Part shown: piece by piece, positions 41,936 through 49,950 of the stretch | Layout of the letters: every line of letters starts with the position of its first letter | Position numbering within the stretch: the stretch's first letter is position 1 | Assembly (NCBI GenBank): GCA_037384065.1 | Contig: JARROJ010000029.1 | Location: 1 to 49,950, forward strand | Source of the DNA: JABDPF01 sp037384065 | Lineage (GTDB): Bacteria > Pseudomonadota > Gammaproteobacteria > Xanthomonadales > SZUA-36 | Direction of reading: 5' to 3' | DNA: 49,950 bases | Program-made: the position numbers and the translations under genes | The notes under the pieces: model-generated | The model's database searches: none | What the model was told of the DNA's origin: nothing | What the model saw: only the letters and a program-made list of their open reading frames with translations

Positions 41936-42913
41936 TCAATCCGTCAGATTCTCGGCGGTCAGTTCCAGCCAGTTTGCGGGATGAATGTTGCCGCCGGTGA
42001 TGATGGCGCCGACCTTGCGGCCGGCGAAGGTTTCCGGATGATTGCGGATCGCTGCGAGCACGGTGGCGGAGGACGGCTCGATCAGCAGCCTCAGGTGGCG
42101 CCAGAACAACGCCATGGCCTCGCGGATGTCGGCGTCACTGACCGTGAAGACCTGCCGGACCTGCGCCCGGATGACGGCGAAGTTCCGTACCCCGACGATC
42201 GCGCGTAAACCGTCTGCAATGGTGTCGGGCTGCCAGGAGTCGACGATGCTTCCGCGCTCGAGGCTGGCGACGGTGTCGGCCGCGCCTTCCGGTTCCACCG
42301 CGTAGACGTCCACGCCCCACGCGCGGGTCGCGATCGCCGTTCCGCTGACCAGCCCACCGCCGCCCAGCGGCGTAACGATCTGCTCCAGCGACGGGACCTC
42401 CTGCTCGAGTTCCAGCGCGGCCGTGCCCTGGCCCGCAATGATGTGCCGGTCGTCGTACGGATGGATGGCGCGCATGCCCTCCCGGACGAGACGGTCGAGC
42501 CCGTTGCGGCGCCCTTCGTGGGTCGGTTCGCAGAGGTGCACCCGGCCGCCGAATCCGCGCACCGCCTCGATTTTCATCGGTGACGAGTTATCCGGCATGA
42601 CGACGTGCGCCGTGCGTCCCGCCATCCGTGCCGCCAGCGCAAGCGCCGCGCCGTGGTTACCCGAGGAATGCGTGGCCACGTCGCCGGATTCACCCATCTC
42701 TTCCAGCATCAGGACCGCGTTGCTCGCACCACGGAACTTGAATGCGCCCGCACGCTGCAGGTTTTCGAGTTTGCAGAACAGGCGGCAGCTCAGCGCTTCG
42801 TCGAGCCCCGGGTCGTTGATCACCGGCGTGCGGCGAACCTGGGCGCGGATGCGCGCGTGCGCAAGGTGAATATCGGAAACGTCGGGAATATCCCGCGTCG
42901 GATCGGCCGTCAT
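41936..42913 (-). CDS. threonine/serine dehydratase-family PLP enzyme
   Basis: This encodes 325 residues, a fold-type II PLP enzyme of the IlvA/TdcB/serine racemase group. PLP lysine Lys59 lies in AGAFKFRGASNA. The phosphate or substrate loop is SSGNHGAALALAA (83-95), and TPLGGGGLVSGTA is the glycine loop. The short length without a C-terminal ACT region points to a catabolic or racemase-like enzyme instead of the regulated IlvA. Its product, 2-aminoacrylate or 2-aminocrotonate, is the RidA substrate, though ridA is far away. It is divergent from pepN. Confidence 0.87.
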   Translation of the reverse strand: MTADPTRDIPDVSDIHLAHARIRAQVRRTPVINDPGLDEALSCRLFCKLENLQRAGAFKFRGASNAVLMLEEMGESGDVATHSSGNHGAALALAARMAGRTAHVVMPDNSSPMKIEAVRGFGGRVHLCEPTHEGRRNGLDRLVREGMRAIHPYDDRHIIAGQGTAALELEQEVPSLEQIVTPLGGGGLVSGTAIATRAWGVDVYAVEPEGAADTVASLERGSIVDSWQPDTIADGLRAIVGVRNFAVIRAQVRQVFTVSDADIREAMALFWRHLRLLIEPSSATVLAAIRNHPETFAGRKVGAIITGGNIHPANWLELTAENLTD

Positions 42914-42943
42914 ACCGGACAGACTCCACAGGGTGGCTGTGCC

Positions 42944-42949
42944 TATAAT
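42944..42949 (+). promoter_or_regulatory. consensus -10 element upstream of pepN
   Basis: A perfect TATAAT lies 70 bp before the pepN ATG in the divergent gap. No convincing -35 is seen at 16-18 bp, so an activator or an unusual spacing may be needed. Confidence 0.45.
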
Positions 42950-43018
42950 ACGGGCCGGATTCCCAATTTTTCCAGTCGTCCCCGCGCTCCCGGGGTCGAT
43001 GAAACAGGTGAACGGCAA

Positions 43019-45679
43019 ATGAAACAGGATTCGGCCGCAAAAACGGTCCAGCGCAGAGACTACACACCCTTCCCGTGGCGCATCGACAACGCGGCGTTCC
43101 GCTTCGAGATCGAGGCGGACCATACGCGGGTCTTTACGACGCTCGAGCTTTCGCGCAATCCGGCTGCGGCGGCCTCGGACCGGATCGAACTCGACGGGCG
43201 CGACCTCGAACTCGAATCCGTCGCCCTCGATGGCCGGCCGCTCGCGGACGGCGAATACACGGTCGACGCGCGGGGGCTCGCCGTCGGCGTCGCCGGCGCG
43301 AGCGCCCGGCTGGAAATCGCGGTGCGCATCCGGCCGCAGGACAATACCGCGCTCGAGGGGCTGTACCCGTCGGGCGATTTTCTGCTGACCCAGTGCGAGG
43401 CGGAGGGGTTCCGCAAGATCACCTATTTTCCGGATCGGCCCGACGTGATGACGCGCTACGACGTCACGATCGTCGCCGACCGCGCGCGTTACCCCGTGTT
43501 GCTGTCGAACGGTAATCTCGTCGCTACCGGCGCAGCGGACGATGGCCGGCACTGGGCCCGCTGGGTCGATCCGTTCGCCAAGCCGTCGTACCTGTTCGCG
43601 CTGGTGGCGGGCGACCTGGCGCTCGTCGAGGACGCCTTCATCACGGTCGGGGGCCGCGAGGTCGCGCTGCGCTTCTGGGTCGAGCACGGCAACGAGGACC
43701 GCTGCGGGCATGCGATGGAATCCCTGCAGAACGCGATGCGCTGGGACGAGGAGCGGTTTGGCCTCGAGTACGACCTGGACGTCTACAACGTCGTCGCCAC
43801 CAACGATTTCAACATGGGGGCGATGGAAAACAAGTCACTCAACATCTTCAACTCCAAGTATGTACTGGCGCGCCCCGATACGGCGACCGACGTGGACTAC
43901 CAGGGAATCGAGGGCGTCATCGCGCATGAGTACTTCCACAACTGGACCGGCAACCGGGTGACCTGCCGCGACTGGTTCCAGCTGACCCTGAAGGAAGGTC
44001 TGACGGTGTTCCGCGACCAGGAGTTTTCGTCCGACATGCAGTCGCGCGCCGTCAAGCGCATCCAGGACGTACGCATTCTTCGAAGCCGCCAGTTCGCCGA
44101 GGATTCCGGGCCGATGGCGCACCCGATCAGGCCTGACAAGTACAAGGAAATCAGTAACTTTTACACGATGACCGTGTACCAGAAGGGGGCGGAAATCATT
44201 CGCATGTACCAGACCCTGCTGGGCGCGGAGGGTTTCCGCAAGGGCATGGACCTGTATTTCGAGCGCCACGACGGCGCGGCGGTCACCTGCGACGACTTCC
44301 TGGCGGCGATGGCGGATGCCAACGACGTCGACCTGACGCATTTCGGACGGTGGTATGGCCAGTCGGGCACGCCCGTGGTGCGTGCGGCCGGCGCCTACGA
44401 CGCGGCGCAGCGGCGCTACACGCTGACCCTGGGCCAACACACGCCGGCCACCCTGGATCAGCCCGACAAGCGCTGCCTTTCGATTCCGGTGGCCGTTGGT
44501 CTGCTGACCCCGGACGGTACGGAATTGGACCTGGAGGTGCCCGGGTCGGCGCGTCAGCAGGGCCGGAGCGCCGTGCTGCTGTTGCAGGAACGCGAGCAGT
44601 CGTTCGTGTTCGAGAACGTGCCGGAGCCGCCGGTGCCGTCGCTGCTGCGGGGGTTCTCGGCGCCGGTCAAGCTCGATTACGCGTTTTCCGCCACGGAGCT
44701 GGCGGTGCTGATGGCGCATGACAGCGACCCGTTCGCGCGGTGGGAGGCGGCACAGACCTTCGCCCAGCGCGAGTTGTTGCGTCTCGTCGATATTCTCGCG
44801 CAGGGCGGCGAACCCGATCTGGACACGTCGCTCGGGGAGGCCTTCGCCGCCGTGCTCGACGACGCCGCGTCGGATCCGGCGCTGATCGCGGAGACCATTG
44901 CGCTGCCGGACGAGGCCTACCTGGCCGAGTTGGTCGAAACGGTCGACGTGGACGGGATTCATGCCGCGCGTCGTTTCGTCAAACGGACGCTCGCCCGGCA
45001 ACTGGAAGGTCGTTTCGTGGCCCTGTACGAGGATCTCGCGGGTTCCGGCGCCTATTCGAAACACCCCGAGGCCATGGCCCGGCGCAGCCTGCGCAACGCC
45101 TGCCTGTCCTACCTGATGGAGACCCCGCACGGCGAGGCGCTGGCCCAAAAACAGTGGGCCGACAGCGACAATATGACCGATACGCTCGCCGCGTTGCGCG
45201 GGCTGGTGTTCGCGCAGGCGCCGTCCGCTGCGGACGCGCTCTCGGCGTTCGAAGCGAAGTGGCGGGACGACGCGTTGGTCATGGACAAATGGTTCGCCAT
45301 CCAGGCGGCCACGCCCGGCGCCGGAACGGTCGCGCGGGTCGAGACGCTGTTGCGGCATCCCGCGTTCACCTTGCGCAATCCGAACAAGGTGCGCGCCGTC
45401 CTGGGCGTGTTCGCGATGTCCAATCCGACGGCCTTTCATGCCGCGGACGGCTCCGGCTACCGCCTGCTGGCCGACCGGATCATCGAACTCGACGCGCTCA
45501 ACCCGCAGGTCGCGGCGCGCATCGTCGCCGCATTCAATGCCTGGACCCGTCATGATCCCGCCCGCCGCCGTTTGATGAAGGCCCAGTTGCAGCGGATCGC
45601 CGCGGCGCCGCACTGTTCCGGCGATGTCGCCGAGATCGTGGAGAATGCGCTGGGCATGGAACGGATGGGAGCCGACTGA
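43019..45679 (+). CDS. pepN: aminopeptidase N (M1 family)
   Basis: This encodes 886 residues, slightly longer than the E. coli enzyme. ATG 43019 fits the conserved start TVQRRDYTPFPWRID. It is a broad cytoplasmic zinc aminopeptidase. Substrate-recognition GAMEN is at 267-271. The zinc site HEYFH spans 303-307 with the third ligand Glu326 (TLKEGL). The N-terminal beta domain, DUF3458 middle and helical C-terminal domain (KWFAIQAATPG, HPAFTLRNPNKVRAV) follow. A second, out-of-frame ATGAAACAGG lies 20 bp upstream. The stop overlaps the next start (TGATG). Confidence 0.96.
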   Translation: MKQDSAAKTVQRRDYTPFPWRIDNAAFRFEIEADHTRVFTTLELSRNPAAAASDRIELDGRDLELESVALDGRPLADGEYTVDARGLAVGVAGASARLEIAVRIRPQDNTALEGLYPSGDFLLTQCEAEGFRKITYFPDRPDVMTRYDVTIVADRARYPVLLSNGNLVATGAADDGRHWARWVDPFAKPSYLFALVAGDLALVEDAFITVGGREVALRFWVEHGNEDRCGHAMESLQNAMRWDEERFGLEYDLDVYNVVATNDFNMGAMENKSLNIFNSKYVLARPDTATDVDYQGIEGVIAHEYFHNWTGNRVTCRDWFQLTLKEGLTVFRDQEFSSDMQSRAVKRIQDVRILRSRQFAEDSGPMAHPIRPDKYKEISNFYTMTVYQKGAEIIRMYQTLLGAEGFRKGMDLYFERHDGAAVTCDDFLAAMADANDVDLTHFGRWYGQSGTPVVRAAGAYDAAQRRYTLTLGQHTPATLDQPDKRCLSIPVAVGLLTPDGTELDLEVPGSARQQGRSAVLLLQEREQSFVFENVPEPPVPSLLRGFSAPVKLDYAFSATELAVLMAHDSDPFARWEAAQTFAQRELLRLVDILAQGGEPDLDTSLGEAFAAVLDDAASDPALIAETIALPDEAYLAELVETVDVDGIHAARRFVKRTLARQLEGRFVALYEDLAGSGAYSKHPEAMARRSLRNACLSYLMETPHGEALAQKQWADSDNMTDTLAALRGLVFAQAPSAADALSAFEAKWRDDALVMDKWFAIQAATPGAGTVARVETLLRHPAFTLRNPNKVRAVLGVFAMSNPTAFHAADGSGYRLLADRIIELDALNPQVAARIVAAFNAWTRHDPARRRLMKAQLQRIAAAPHCSGDVAEIVENALGMERMGAD

Positions 45680-46500
45680 TGACGTTACTCGACGGTTTTC
45701 CCCTGTGGCTCATTCTGGGCGTGACCGTCATCGCTCAGTTGGCCTGCATCGAGCTCGGCTTTCGTTTCGGCCAGGGGCGCGGTAAAAAGTCGAACAAGGC
45801 GCAGATGGCCCAGGTGCGCGCAATCATGGGGGCCTCGCTGGGTCTCCTGGCCTTCATGCTGGCGTTCAGTTTCAACACGGCGCAACAGCATTTCGAGGAA
45901 CGTTCGCGCGCCTATCTCGTCGAGGTCGGCGCGATCGGTTCGACGTTCCGCAGCGCGGGACTGCTGCCCGCTCCGCAGCAGGAGGTCGCGCGCGACCTGT
46001 TGCGCGAATTCGCCGGCGTTCGCCTGGATACCATCGAATTCGTGCGGGCCAATGACGTGCCGTCGGTGGTCGAGATGATTCGCGAATCCGAGCGCATTCA
46101 CGACGCGCTCTGGCGCATCGCCGAGGAGTCGACGCAATACGATGCAGCGGCGGGCAAGGGCGAAATCTTCGCGCAATCGGTGATCGCGATGATCAATGCA
46201 CACGATCAGCGTTTGCAGGTCTCGCTGTTCAACCGGATCTCACCCATCATCTGGCTGACACTGTATGGCATGGCGATGTTGTCGATGGCCGTCATGGGGT
46301 ACCAGGCCGGACTGACCGGCACCCGCAGCACTTTCGCCACCTGGACGCTGGCGATCACCTTCGCGTTCGTCATCATCCTGATCACGGACCTCGACCGTCC
46401 GCGGATGAGTCTGTTCGAACTGAACCAGAGCCTGATGGTGGAGTTGCGCAACCGAATGGACGGCAACGAGTTCCTGAATGGCGGGCCGCGGGCCCGCTGA
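45679..46500 (+). CDS. bestrophin-like-domain (DUF4239) membrane protein
   Basis: This encodes 273 residues. Membrane segments lie at about 5-24, 48-66, 186-206 and 215-235. The cytoplasmic or loop region 70-185 is helical and charged. The stretch MAQVRAIMGASLGLLAFMLA is the typical opening of this DUF4239 family. The family is distantly related to bestrophin anion channels; the function is unknown. It is translationally coupled to pepN upstream and to the lipoprotein downstream. Confidence 0.8.
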   Translation: MTLLDGFPLWLILGVTVIAQLACIELGFRFGQGRGKKSNKAQMAQVRAIMGASLGLLAFMLAFSFNTAQQHFEERSRAYLVEVGAIGSTFRSAGLLPAPQQEVARDLLREFAGVRLDTIEFVRANDVPSVVEMIRESERIHDALWRIAEESTQYDAAAGKGEIFAQSVIAMINAHDQRLQVSLFNRISPIIWLTLYGMAMLSMAVMGYQAGLTGTRSTFATWTLAITFAFVIILITDLDRPRMSLFELNQSLMVELRNRMDGNEFLNGGPRAR

Positions 46501-46922
46501 TGAGCCGCCGCGTCCGCTGCGCGGCGATGGGCGTTCTCGCCGTTCTCGGCCTGGGCGCCTGTGGGCCGGTGCGCGACACGGAGTCCCGCGTGCCGGTCGC
46601 CAGAATCGACGGGATCGTGATTCGGAACGAACTGGCCTACCCGGTGCACGACACCATGATCGAAGTCCCGGCGACCGGGGGTTACGCCGGATGCGGCATG
46701 ATCCTGCGGCGCTCGGCGTGTTCCACGAGTTTTCCGGCCGCGGACTATCGACGCGAAGCGCTCGTGTTCCGCTGGACGGAATATGGCGAGCCGCACGCCA
46801 TCACGGACATCGTTCTGGAGCCGCCGCAGGATAGGGCGACGGCCGAGGCTTACTGGCTCGAGGTCATTATTTTCGCCAGCGGCCAGGCCGGCGCTCGGCT
46901 GATCAGCGCTCCAGCGCCTTGA
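46500..46922 (+). CDS. putative lipoprotein of unknown function
   Basis: This encodes 140 residues, starting in the previous stop (TGATG). The signal peptide ends at a lipobox LGAC (Cys about 21). The mature part looks beta-rich (IDGIVIRNELAYPVHDTMIE, ALVFRWTEYGEPHAITDIVL), with a CGMILRRSAC pair of cysteines. No known domain is recognised. It is the third member of the pepN unit and overlaps the converging small gene at 46903 by 20 bp. Confidence 0.65.
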   Translation: MSRRVRCAAMGVLAVLGLGACGPVRDTESRVPVARIDGIVIRNELAYPVHDTMIEVPATGGYAGCGMILRRSACSTSFPAADYRREALVFRWTEYGEPHAITDIVLEPPQDRATAEAYWLEVIIFASGQAGARLISAPAP

Positions 46923-47106
46923 TCAACAGGCGGCGTTGCAGGTCCGCCTCGTGGCGCGTGGGAAAGCGCGGCGCGAGCAGCAGGTCGCCGGAAAAGCGGA
47001 TGTTGAACTGGAAACCTTCGTCGCCCTCGGCTTCGAATACGCGCGTGACGAAAACGATCTTGTCCAGCACGACGGCGTAGCCCTGCACTTCATGGATAGC
47101 GGACAT
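46903..47106 (-). CDS. small uncharacterised protein
   Basis: This encodes 67 residues. GAGG lies about 12 bases upstream. The sequence reads like a compact beta-rich domain (VQGYAVVLDKIVFVTRVFEA; GFQFNIRFSGDLLLAPRFPT) followed by a helix (RHEADLQRRLLIKALER). Its amino-acid content is sensible for a protein and unlike a GC shadow. It resembles the small hypotheticals often found in these genomes. Function unknown; antisense overlap with the lipoprotein end. Confidence 0.55.
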   Translation of the reverse strand: MSAIHEVQGYAVVLDKIVFVTRVFEAEGDEGFQFNIRFSGDLLLAPRFPTRHEADLQRRLLIKALER

Positions 47107-47205
47107 CGGATTGCGGATCCTCGGGAAGGGTCGTGCCGGTATTGTACTACCCTCGCAAGGAACCGCATTCGTCCGGATCGTCGCGGGTGTGCTATGCTGA
47201 AATTC

Positions 47206-47814
47206 ATGAAAAAGCAGGTGCTTGCCATTCTTGCGGGCGCGCTTCTGGCGGGGTGCGCGTCCCTGAACTATCCGCTCGAAGACGCGGGTGACGGGGTCTA
47301 TTACGCCGAGTCACCGCCCGATTACGTGTATGTCAACACGGGGCTTTCCTTCGGTTCCTATTACCCGTGGATCGGCCCGCCGTATCTGTATCCCATGACC
47401 TTCCACTCGCCCTACCACTATCTGGGGAATCGCTGGTACTACCCGCCGTTCGGAACGCCCGACTACTGGGCCATGAGCCCGTCGCTCCGGCTCGCGCCGC
47501 CGCTCTATGTGCGCTCGACGGGGCCGGTGTACGGGCCGTCGCATGCGCGAAAAGGCGACTACGGGGCGTACGGCCGAAAATCCGCCGACGGACGCTACAT
47601 CACGGGCTACGGACCGCAGCAACGCGTCAAGGCGCAGGGCGTCGGGCGCCCCGCACCGGCCTTCAGGCCCGCCGGCGTCAAGCCGCCGCGCGCAGCGGTC
47701 GCCGCGCCGTCGTCCCGGGCGTCCGCGCCCCCGCGCAGCCGACCATCGCGCGCGATGCGTGCCGCGCCGGCGCCGCACCCGAAGATGCAGAACAGTCGAC
47801 GCAAAATCAATTGA
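47206..47814 (+). CDS. putative proline/tyrosine-rich lipoprotein
   Basis: This encodes 202 residues. MKKQVLAILAGALLAGCASL is a classic lipoprotein signal (Cys17). An ATG four codons upstream (47194) is also possible. Neither has a good ribosome site. The first half is rich in Tyr, Pro and Gly (SPPDYVYVNTGLSFGSYYPW, SPYHYLGNRWYYPPFG). The C-terminal half is basic and Pro/Ala/Arg-rich, low complexity. No domain is recognised. A TGCTATGCT extended -10-like string overlaps the upstream ATG. Confidence 0.65.
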   Translation: MKKQVLAILAGALLAGCASLNYPLEDAGDGVYYAESPPDYVYVNTGLSFGSYYPWIGPPYLYPMTFHSPYHYLGNRWYYPPFGTPDYWAMSPSLRLAPPLYVRSTGPVYGPSHARKGDYGAYGRKSADGRYITGYGPQQRVKAQGVGRPAPAFRPAGVKPPRAAVAAPSSRASAPPRSRPSRAMRAAPAPHPKMQNSRRKIN

Positions 47815-47863
47815 CGCGTTCGGTGGTCTGCGCGCCAACCGCCCGGTTTTCTCCGATTTTCAG

Positions 47864-47869
47864 TACAAT
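47864..47869 (+). promoter_or_regulatory. candidate -10 of mnmG
   Basis: TACAAT lies 32 bp before the mnmG ATG in an 86-bp gap. No clear -35 is visible, so this is tentative. GGGTGGAA serves as a ribosome site. Confidence 0.3.
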
Positions 47870-47900
47870 ACGCGGTCCGTAACGCACGGGTGGAACGTGT

Positions 47901-49784
47901 ATGCAGTACCCTGAGACCTTCGATGTCCTGGTAATCGGCGGTGGCCATGCGGGCACCGAGGCGGCGCTCGCCGCGGCGCGCAGTGGTGCGCGCACCGTGC
48001 TGGTGACACACAGTATCGAAACCATCGGCCAGATGAGCTGCAATCCGGCGATCGGCGGCATCGGCAAAGGGCATCTGGTGCGGGAAATCGACGCGCTCGG
48101 TGGCGTCATGGCGCGTGCCGCGGATGCCGCCGCAATCCAGTTGCGCACCCTCAACGCCCGCAAGGGTCCGGCCGTGCGCGCGACGCGGGCCCAGTGCGAC
48201 CGCAACCTGTACCGCGCCTTCATTCGCCGTACCGTTGAGAATCAGGCAAACCTGGCGGTGTTCCAGTCCGCCGTCGATGACCTGTTGCTGGAAGGCGATC
48301 ACGTTATCGGTTGCCGAACCGCGGGTGGTCTCGACATTCATGCCGGCGCCGTGGTGCTCACGACCGGCACGTTCCTGGGCGGTCGAATACACGTTGGTGA
48401 AACGCAGTCGGAGGGTGGCCGCGCGGGTTGTCCGCCGGCCAACGTCCTCGCCGCGCGCCTGCGTGAATTGCCGTTCACGGTCGCGCGGCTGAAAACCGGC
48501 ACGCCGCCGCGTATCGACGGCAAGACGGTCGATTTCGGCGCGATGAAGGAGCAACCCGGAGACGACCCCCGGCCGGTTTTTTCCTTTACCGGAAGCCGCG
48601 ACGACCACCCGCCCCAGGTCTGCTGCTGGATCACGCACACCTCGACGGAGACGCACCGGATCATCCGCGATGCGCTGCATCGCTCGCCGATGTACTCCGG
48701 GGTCATCGAGGGCGTCGGGCCCCGGTACTGCCCGTCGATCGAGGACAAGGTGGTGCGTTTCGCGGATCGCGACAGCCATCAGATTTTCGTCGAACCGGAA
48801 GGTCTGCACACGCGGGAGCTGTATCCCAACGGCATTTCCACGAGCCTGCCGTTCGACGTCCAGCTGGCGGTGGTGCACTCGATACGGGGCTTCGAGAACG
48901 CGCACATCACGCGCCCCGGTTACGCGATCGAATACGATTTTTTCGATCCGCGCGAACTGCACGGTTCACTGGAGACACGGCACGTCGCGAAGCTGTTTTT
49001 CGCCGGCCAGATCAACGGCACGACCGGCTACGAGGAGGCGGCGGCGCAGGGGCTCGTCGCGGGCCTGAACGCGGCCCGCGCCGTGCGCGGCGAGGCGGCG
49101 TGGATGCCGCGGCGGGACGAGTCCTACATCGGCGTGATGATCGACGACCTGGTCACCCAGGGCACGCTGGAGCCGTACCGTATGTTCACCAGCCGCGCCG
49201 AGTATCGTCTGCAGTTGCGCGAAGACAACGCGGATCTTCGATTGACGGAGACGGGCCGGGCGTATGGCCTGGTCGAAGAGGCCCAGTGGCGCGCGTTCAA
49301 CACCAGGCGCGACATGATCGAGCGCGAGCGCGATCGTCTGTCCGGGATCTGGGTCGCGCCCGGCAACGACCTGGCGACGGCGCTGGAGCGGATTTACGGG
49401 CTCTCCCTGAGCAAGGAGTGCCGGGCGCTCGACCTGCTCAAGCGGCCGGAACTGGATTACGCGAAACTCGTCGCGGTGGACGGTATCGGGCCCGGCGTCG
49501 AAGACACGCGGGTGGCCGGCCAGTTGGAGACCGAGGTCCGTTATTCCGGATACCTCGACCGCCAGCGCGAGGACATCGAACGGCGCCGCAAGCACGAAGG
49601 CCTGGCGATACCGGGCAATTTCGATTACGCCCGGGTGCGCGGGCTGTCGTCCGAGGTCCGGGAAAAGCTGGAGCGAACGCGCCCGGACACGGTCGGTCAG
49701 GCCGCGCGCATTCCCGGCATGACGCCCGCGGCCATTTCGCTGTTGTTGGTGTACCTGAAGAAGCAGTCCCAGAGGGTCGCCTGA
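47901..49784 (+). CDS. mnmG: tRNA uridine-5-carboxymethylaminomethyl synthase subunit MnmG
   Basis: This encodes 627 residues, the full family length. With MnmE it builds cmnm5U or nm5U at the tRNA wobble position 34, using FAD and methylene-tetrahydrofolate. The FAD-binding start is VLVIGGGHAGTEAALAAARS. Diagnostic motifs are CNPAIGGIGKGHLVREIDAL, GTFLGGRIHVG, LKTGTPPRIDG, PRYCPSIEDKVVRF, HQIFVEPEG, FFAGQINGTTGYEEAAAQGL and FTSRAEYRLQLREDNADLRL. The usual partner rsmG does not begin in the 166 bp that follow. Confidence 0.97.
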   Translation: MQYPETFDVLVIGGGHAGTEAALAAARSGARTVLVTHSIETIGQMSCNPAIGGIGKGHLVREIDALGGVMARAADAAAIQLRTLNARKGPAVRATRAQCDRNLYRAFIRRTVENQANLAVFQSAVDDLLLEGDHVIGCRTAGGLDIHAGAVVLTTGTFLGGRIHVGETQSEGGRAGCPPANVLAARLRELPFTVARLKTGTPPRIDGKTVDFGAMKEQPGDDPRPVFSFTGSRDDHPPQVCCWITHTSTETHRIIRDALHRSPMYSGVIEGVGPRYCPSIEDKVVRFADRDSHQIFVEPEGLHTRELYPNGISTSLPFDVQLAVVHSIRGFENAHITRPGYAIEYDFFDPRELHGSLETRHVAKLFFAGQINGTTGYEEAAAQGLVAGLNAARAVRGEAAWMPRRDESYIGVMIDDLVTQGTLEPYRMFTSRAEYRLQLREDNADLRLTETGRAYGLVEEAQWRAFNTRRDMIERERDRLSGIWVAPGNDLATALERIYGLSLSKECRALDLLKRPELDYAKLVAVDGIGPGVEDTRVAGQLETEVRYSGYLDRQREDIERRRKHEGLAIPGNFDYARVRGLSSEVREKLERTRPDTVGQAARIPGMTPAAISLLLVYLKKQSQRVA

Positions 49785-49887
49785 CCGCGATTCGTCGGCC
49801 ACCGCGTGGCATCACGAATTGAGAACGATCCATTTACAGATTTTTAACGCGGCGTGAGTATGCTGTATCCGTAAGTTGACTGTGCCT

Positions 49888-49945
49888 AGCGTATCGCCCC
49901 TCTACACAGGCAGTCCCCACACTTCTATGCCTTTAGCGATACGCT
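49888..49945 (+). repeat. inverted repeat after mnmG
   Basis: AGCGTATCGC (49888-49897) and GCGATACGCT (49936-49945) are exact inverted 10-mers separated by 38 bases, preceded by TTGACT (49876-49881). Both arms are preceded by TGCCT or TGCCTTT. It may be an operator pair, a long hairpin, or the start of a small RNA or leader. The window ends 5 bases later. Confidence 0.45.
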
Positions 49946-49950
49946 TTGAA

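Noticed and set aside
49785..49950. Replication origin next to mnmG
   Set aside because: No TTATCCACA-like DnaA boxes and no AT-rich 13-mers are present. dnaA, dnaN and parAB are not in view.
1..49950. CRISPR arrays, prophage or defence islands
   Set aside because: No regularly spaced short repeats, phage structural genes, restriction-modification, toxin-antitoxin or cas genes were seen on either strand.

Overview
The window is 49,950 bp of high-GC DNA from a gammaproteobacterium. The evidence is the type IV pilus assembly operon pilMNOPQ divergent from mrcA, the gmk-rpoZ-spoT-recG cluster, ubiK-comM beside a P-II gene, and a NADH-type citrate synthase. The gene mix resembles Lysobacterales/Chromatiales-type lineages, but the sequence alone does not fix a genus. 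A 23-base run of N at 31303-31325 shows that this is a draft scaffold. Almost every gene is housekeeping and intact, and long antisense open frames are GC-driven shadows.

Region 1 (1-8150) is the most plastic part. A methyl-transferase-like or other gene end and a small lipoprotein precede tRNA-Ile(CAU). The 3' part of this tRNA plus 32 bp of flank is tandemly duplicated (66 bp, exact). Beyond it lie a DUF3604 lipoprotein, the potassium transporter Kup, an APC permease and a Bcr/CflA-type MFS exporter. Three same-orientation copies of one interspersed repeat sit between these genes (591, 2702, 7924). The longest copy carries an unannotated C-terminal piece of an IS91-family transposase, so the repeat is best read as the 3' ends of decayed IS91-like elements.

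Region 2 (8150-10700) holds a lone OmcA/MtrC-family decaheme cytochrome with ten CXXCH sites in two groups of five. Its upstream region is rich in structure: direct repeats 22 bp apart, a perfect 16-bp palindrome, and a hairpin-rich leader. A strong terminator follows the gene. No mtrA/mtrB partner is present.

Region 3 (10700-16400) encodes Tag DNA glycosylase, a Cys/Met-metabolism PLP enzyme coupled to moaC, and a converging DUF3144-moaA-moaD-moaE operon for molybdopterin synthesis, followed by an MBL-fold hydrolase. Region 4 (16400-21800) holds ubiK-comM-LytTR regulator on the minus strand, divergent from a P-II signal protein and a membrane-anchored TPR protein.

Region 5 (21800-30900) is the nucleotide/stringent-response block. 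yicC-gmk-rpoZ-spoT-ridA-recG runs on the minus strand, divergent from rph-rdgB-hemW. SpoT keeps its hydrolase residues but has substitutions in two conserved synthetase motifs. Region 6 (31000-41300) has L31 type B, the assembly gap, gltA, an uncharacterised gene overlapping mrcA, and pilMNOPQ. Region 7 (41300-49950) has free methionine-R-sulfoxide reductase, a threonine/serine dehydratase, pepN coupled to a bestrophin-like membrane protein and a lipoprotein, further small unknown genes, mnmG, and a terminal inverted repeat.

I found no CRISPR array, prophage, toxin-antitoxin pair or obvious new defence system. The best leads are the IS91-like remnants near the duplicated tRNA end and the regulatory region of the decaheme cytochrome.
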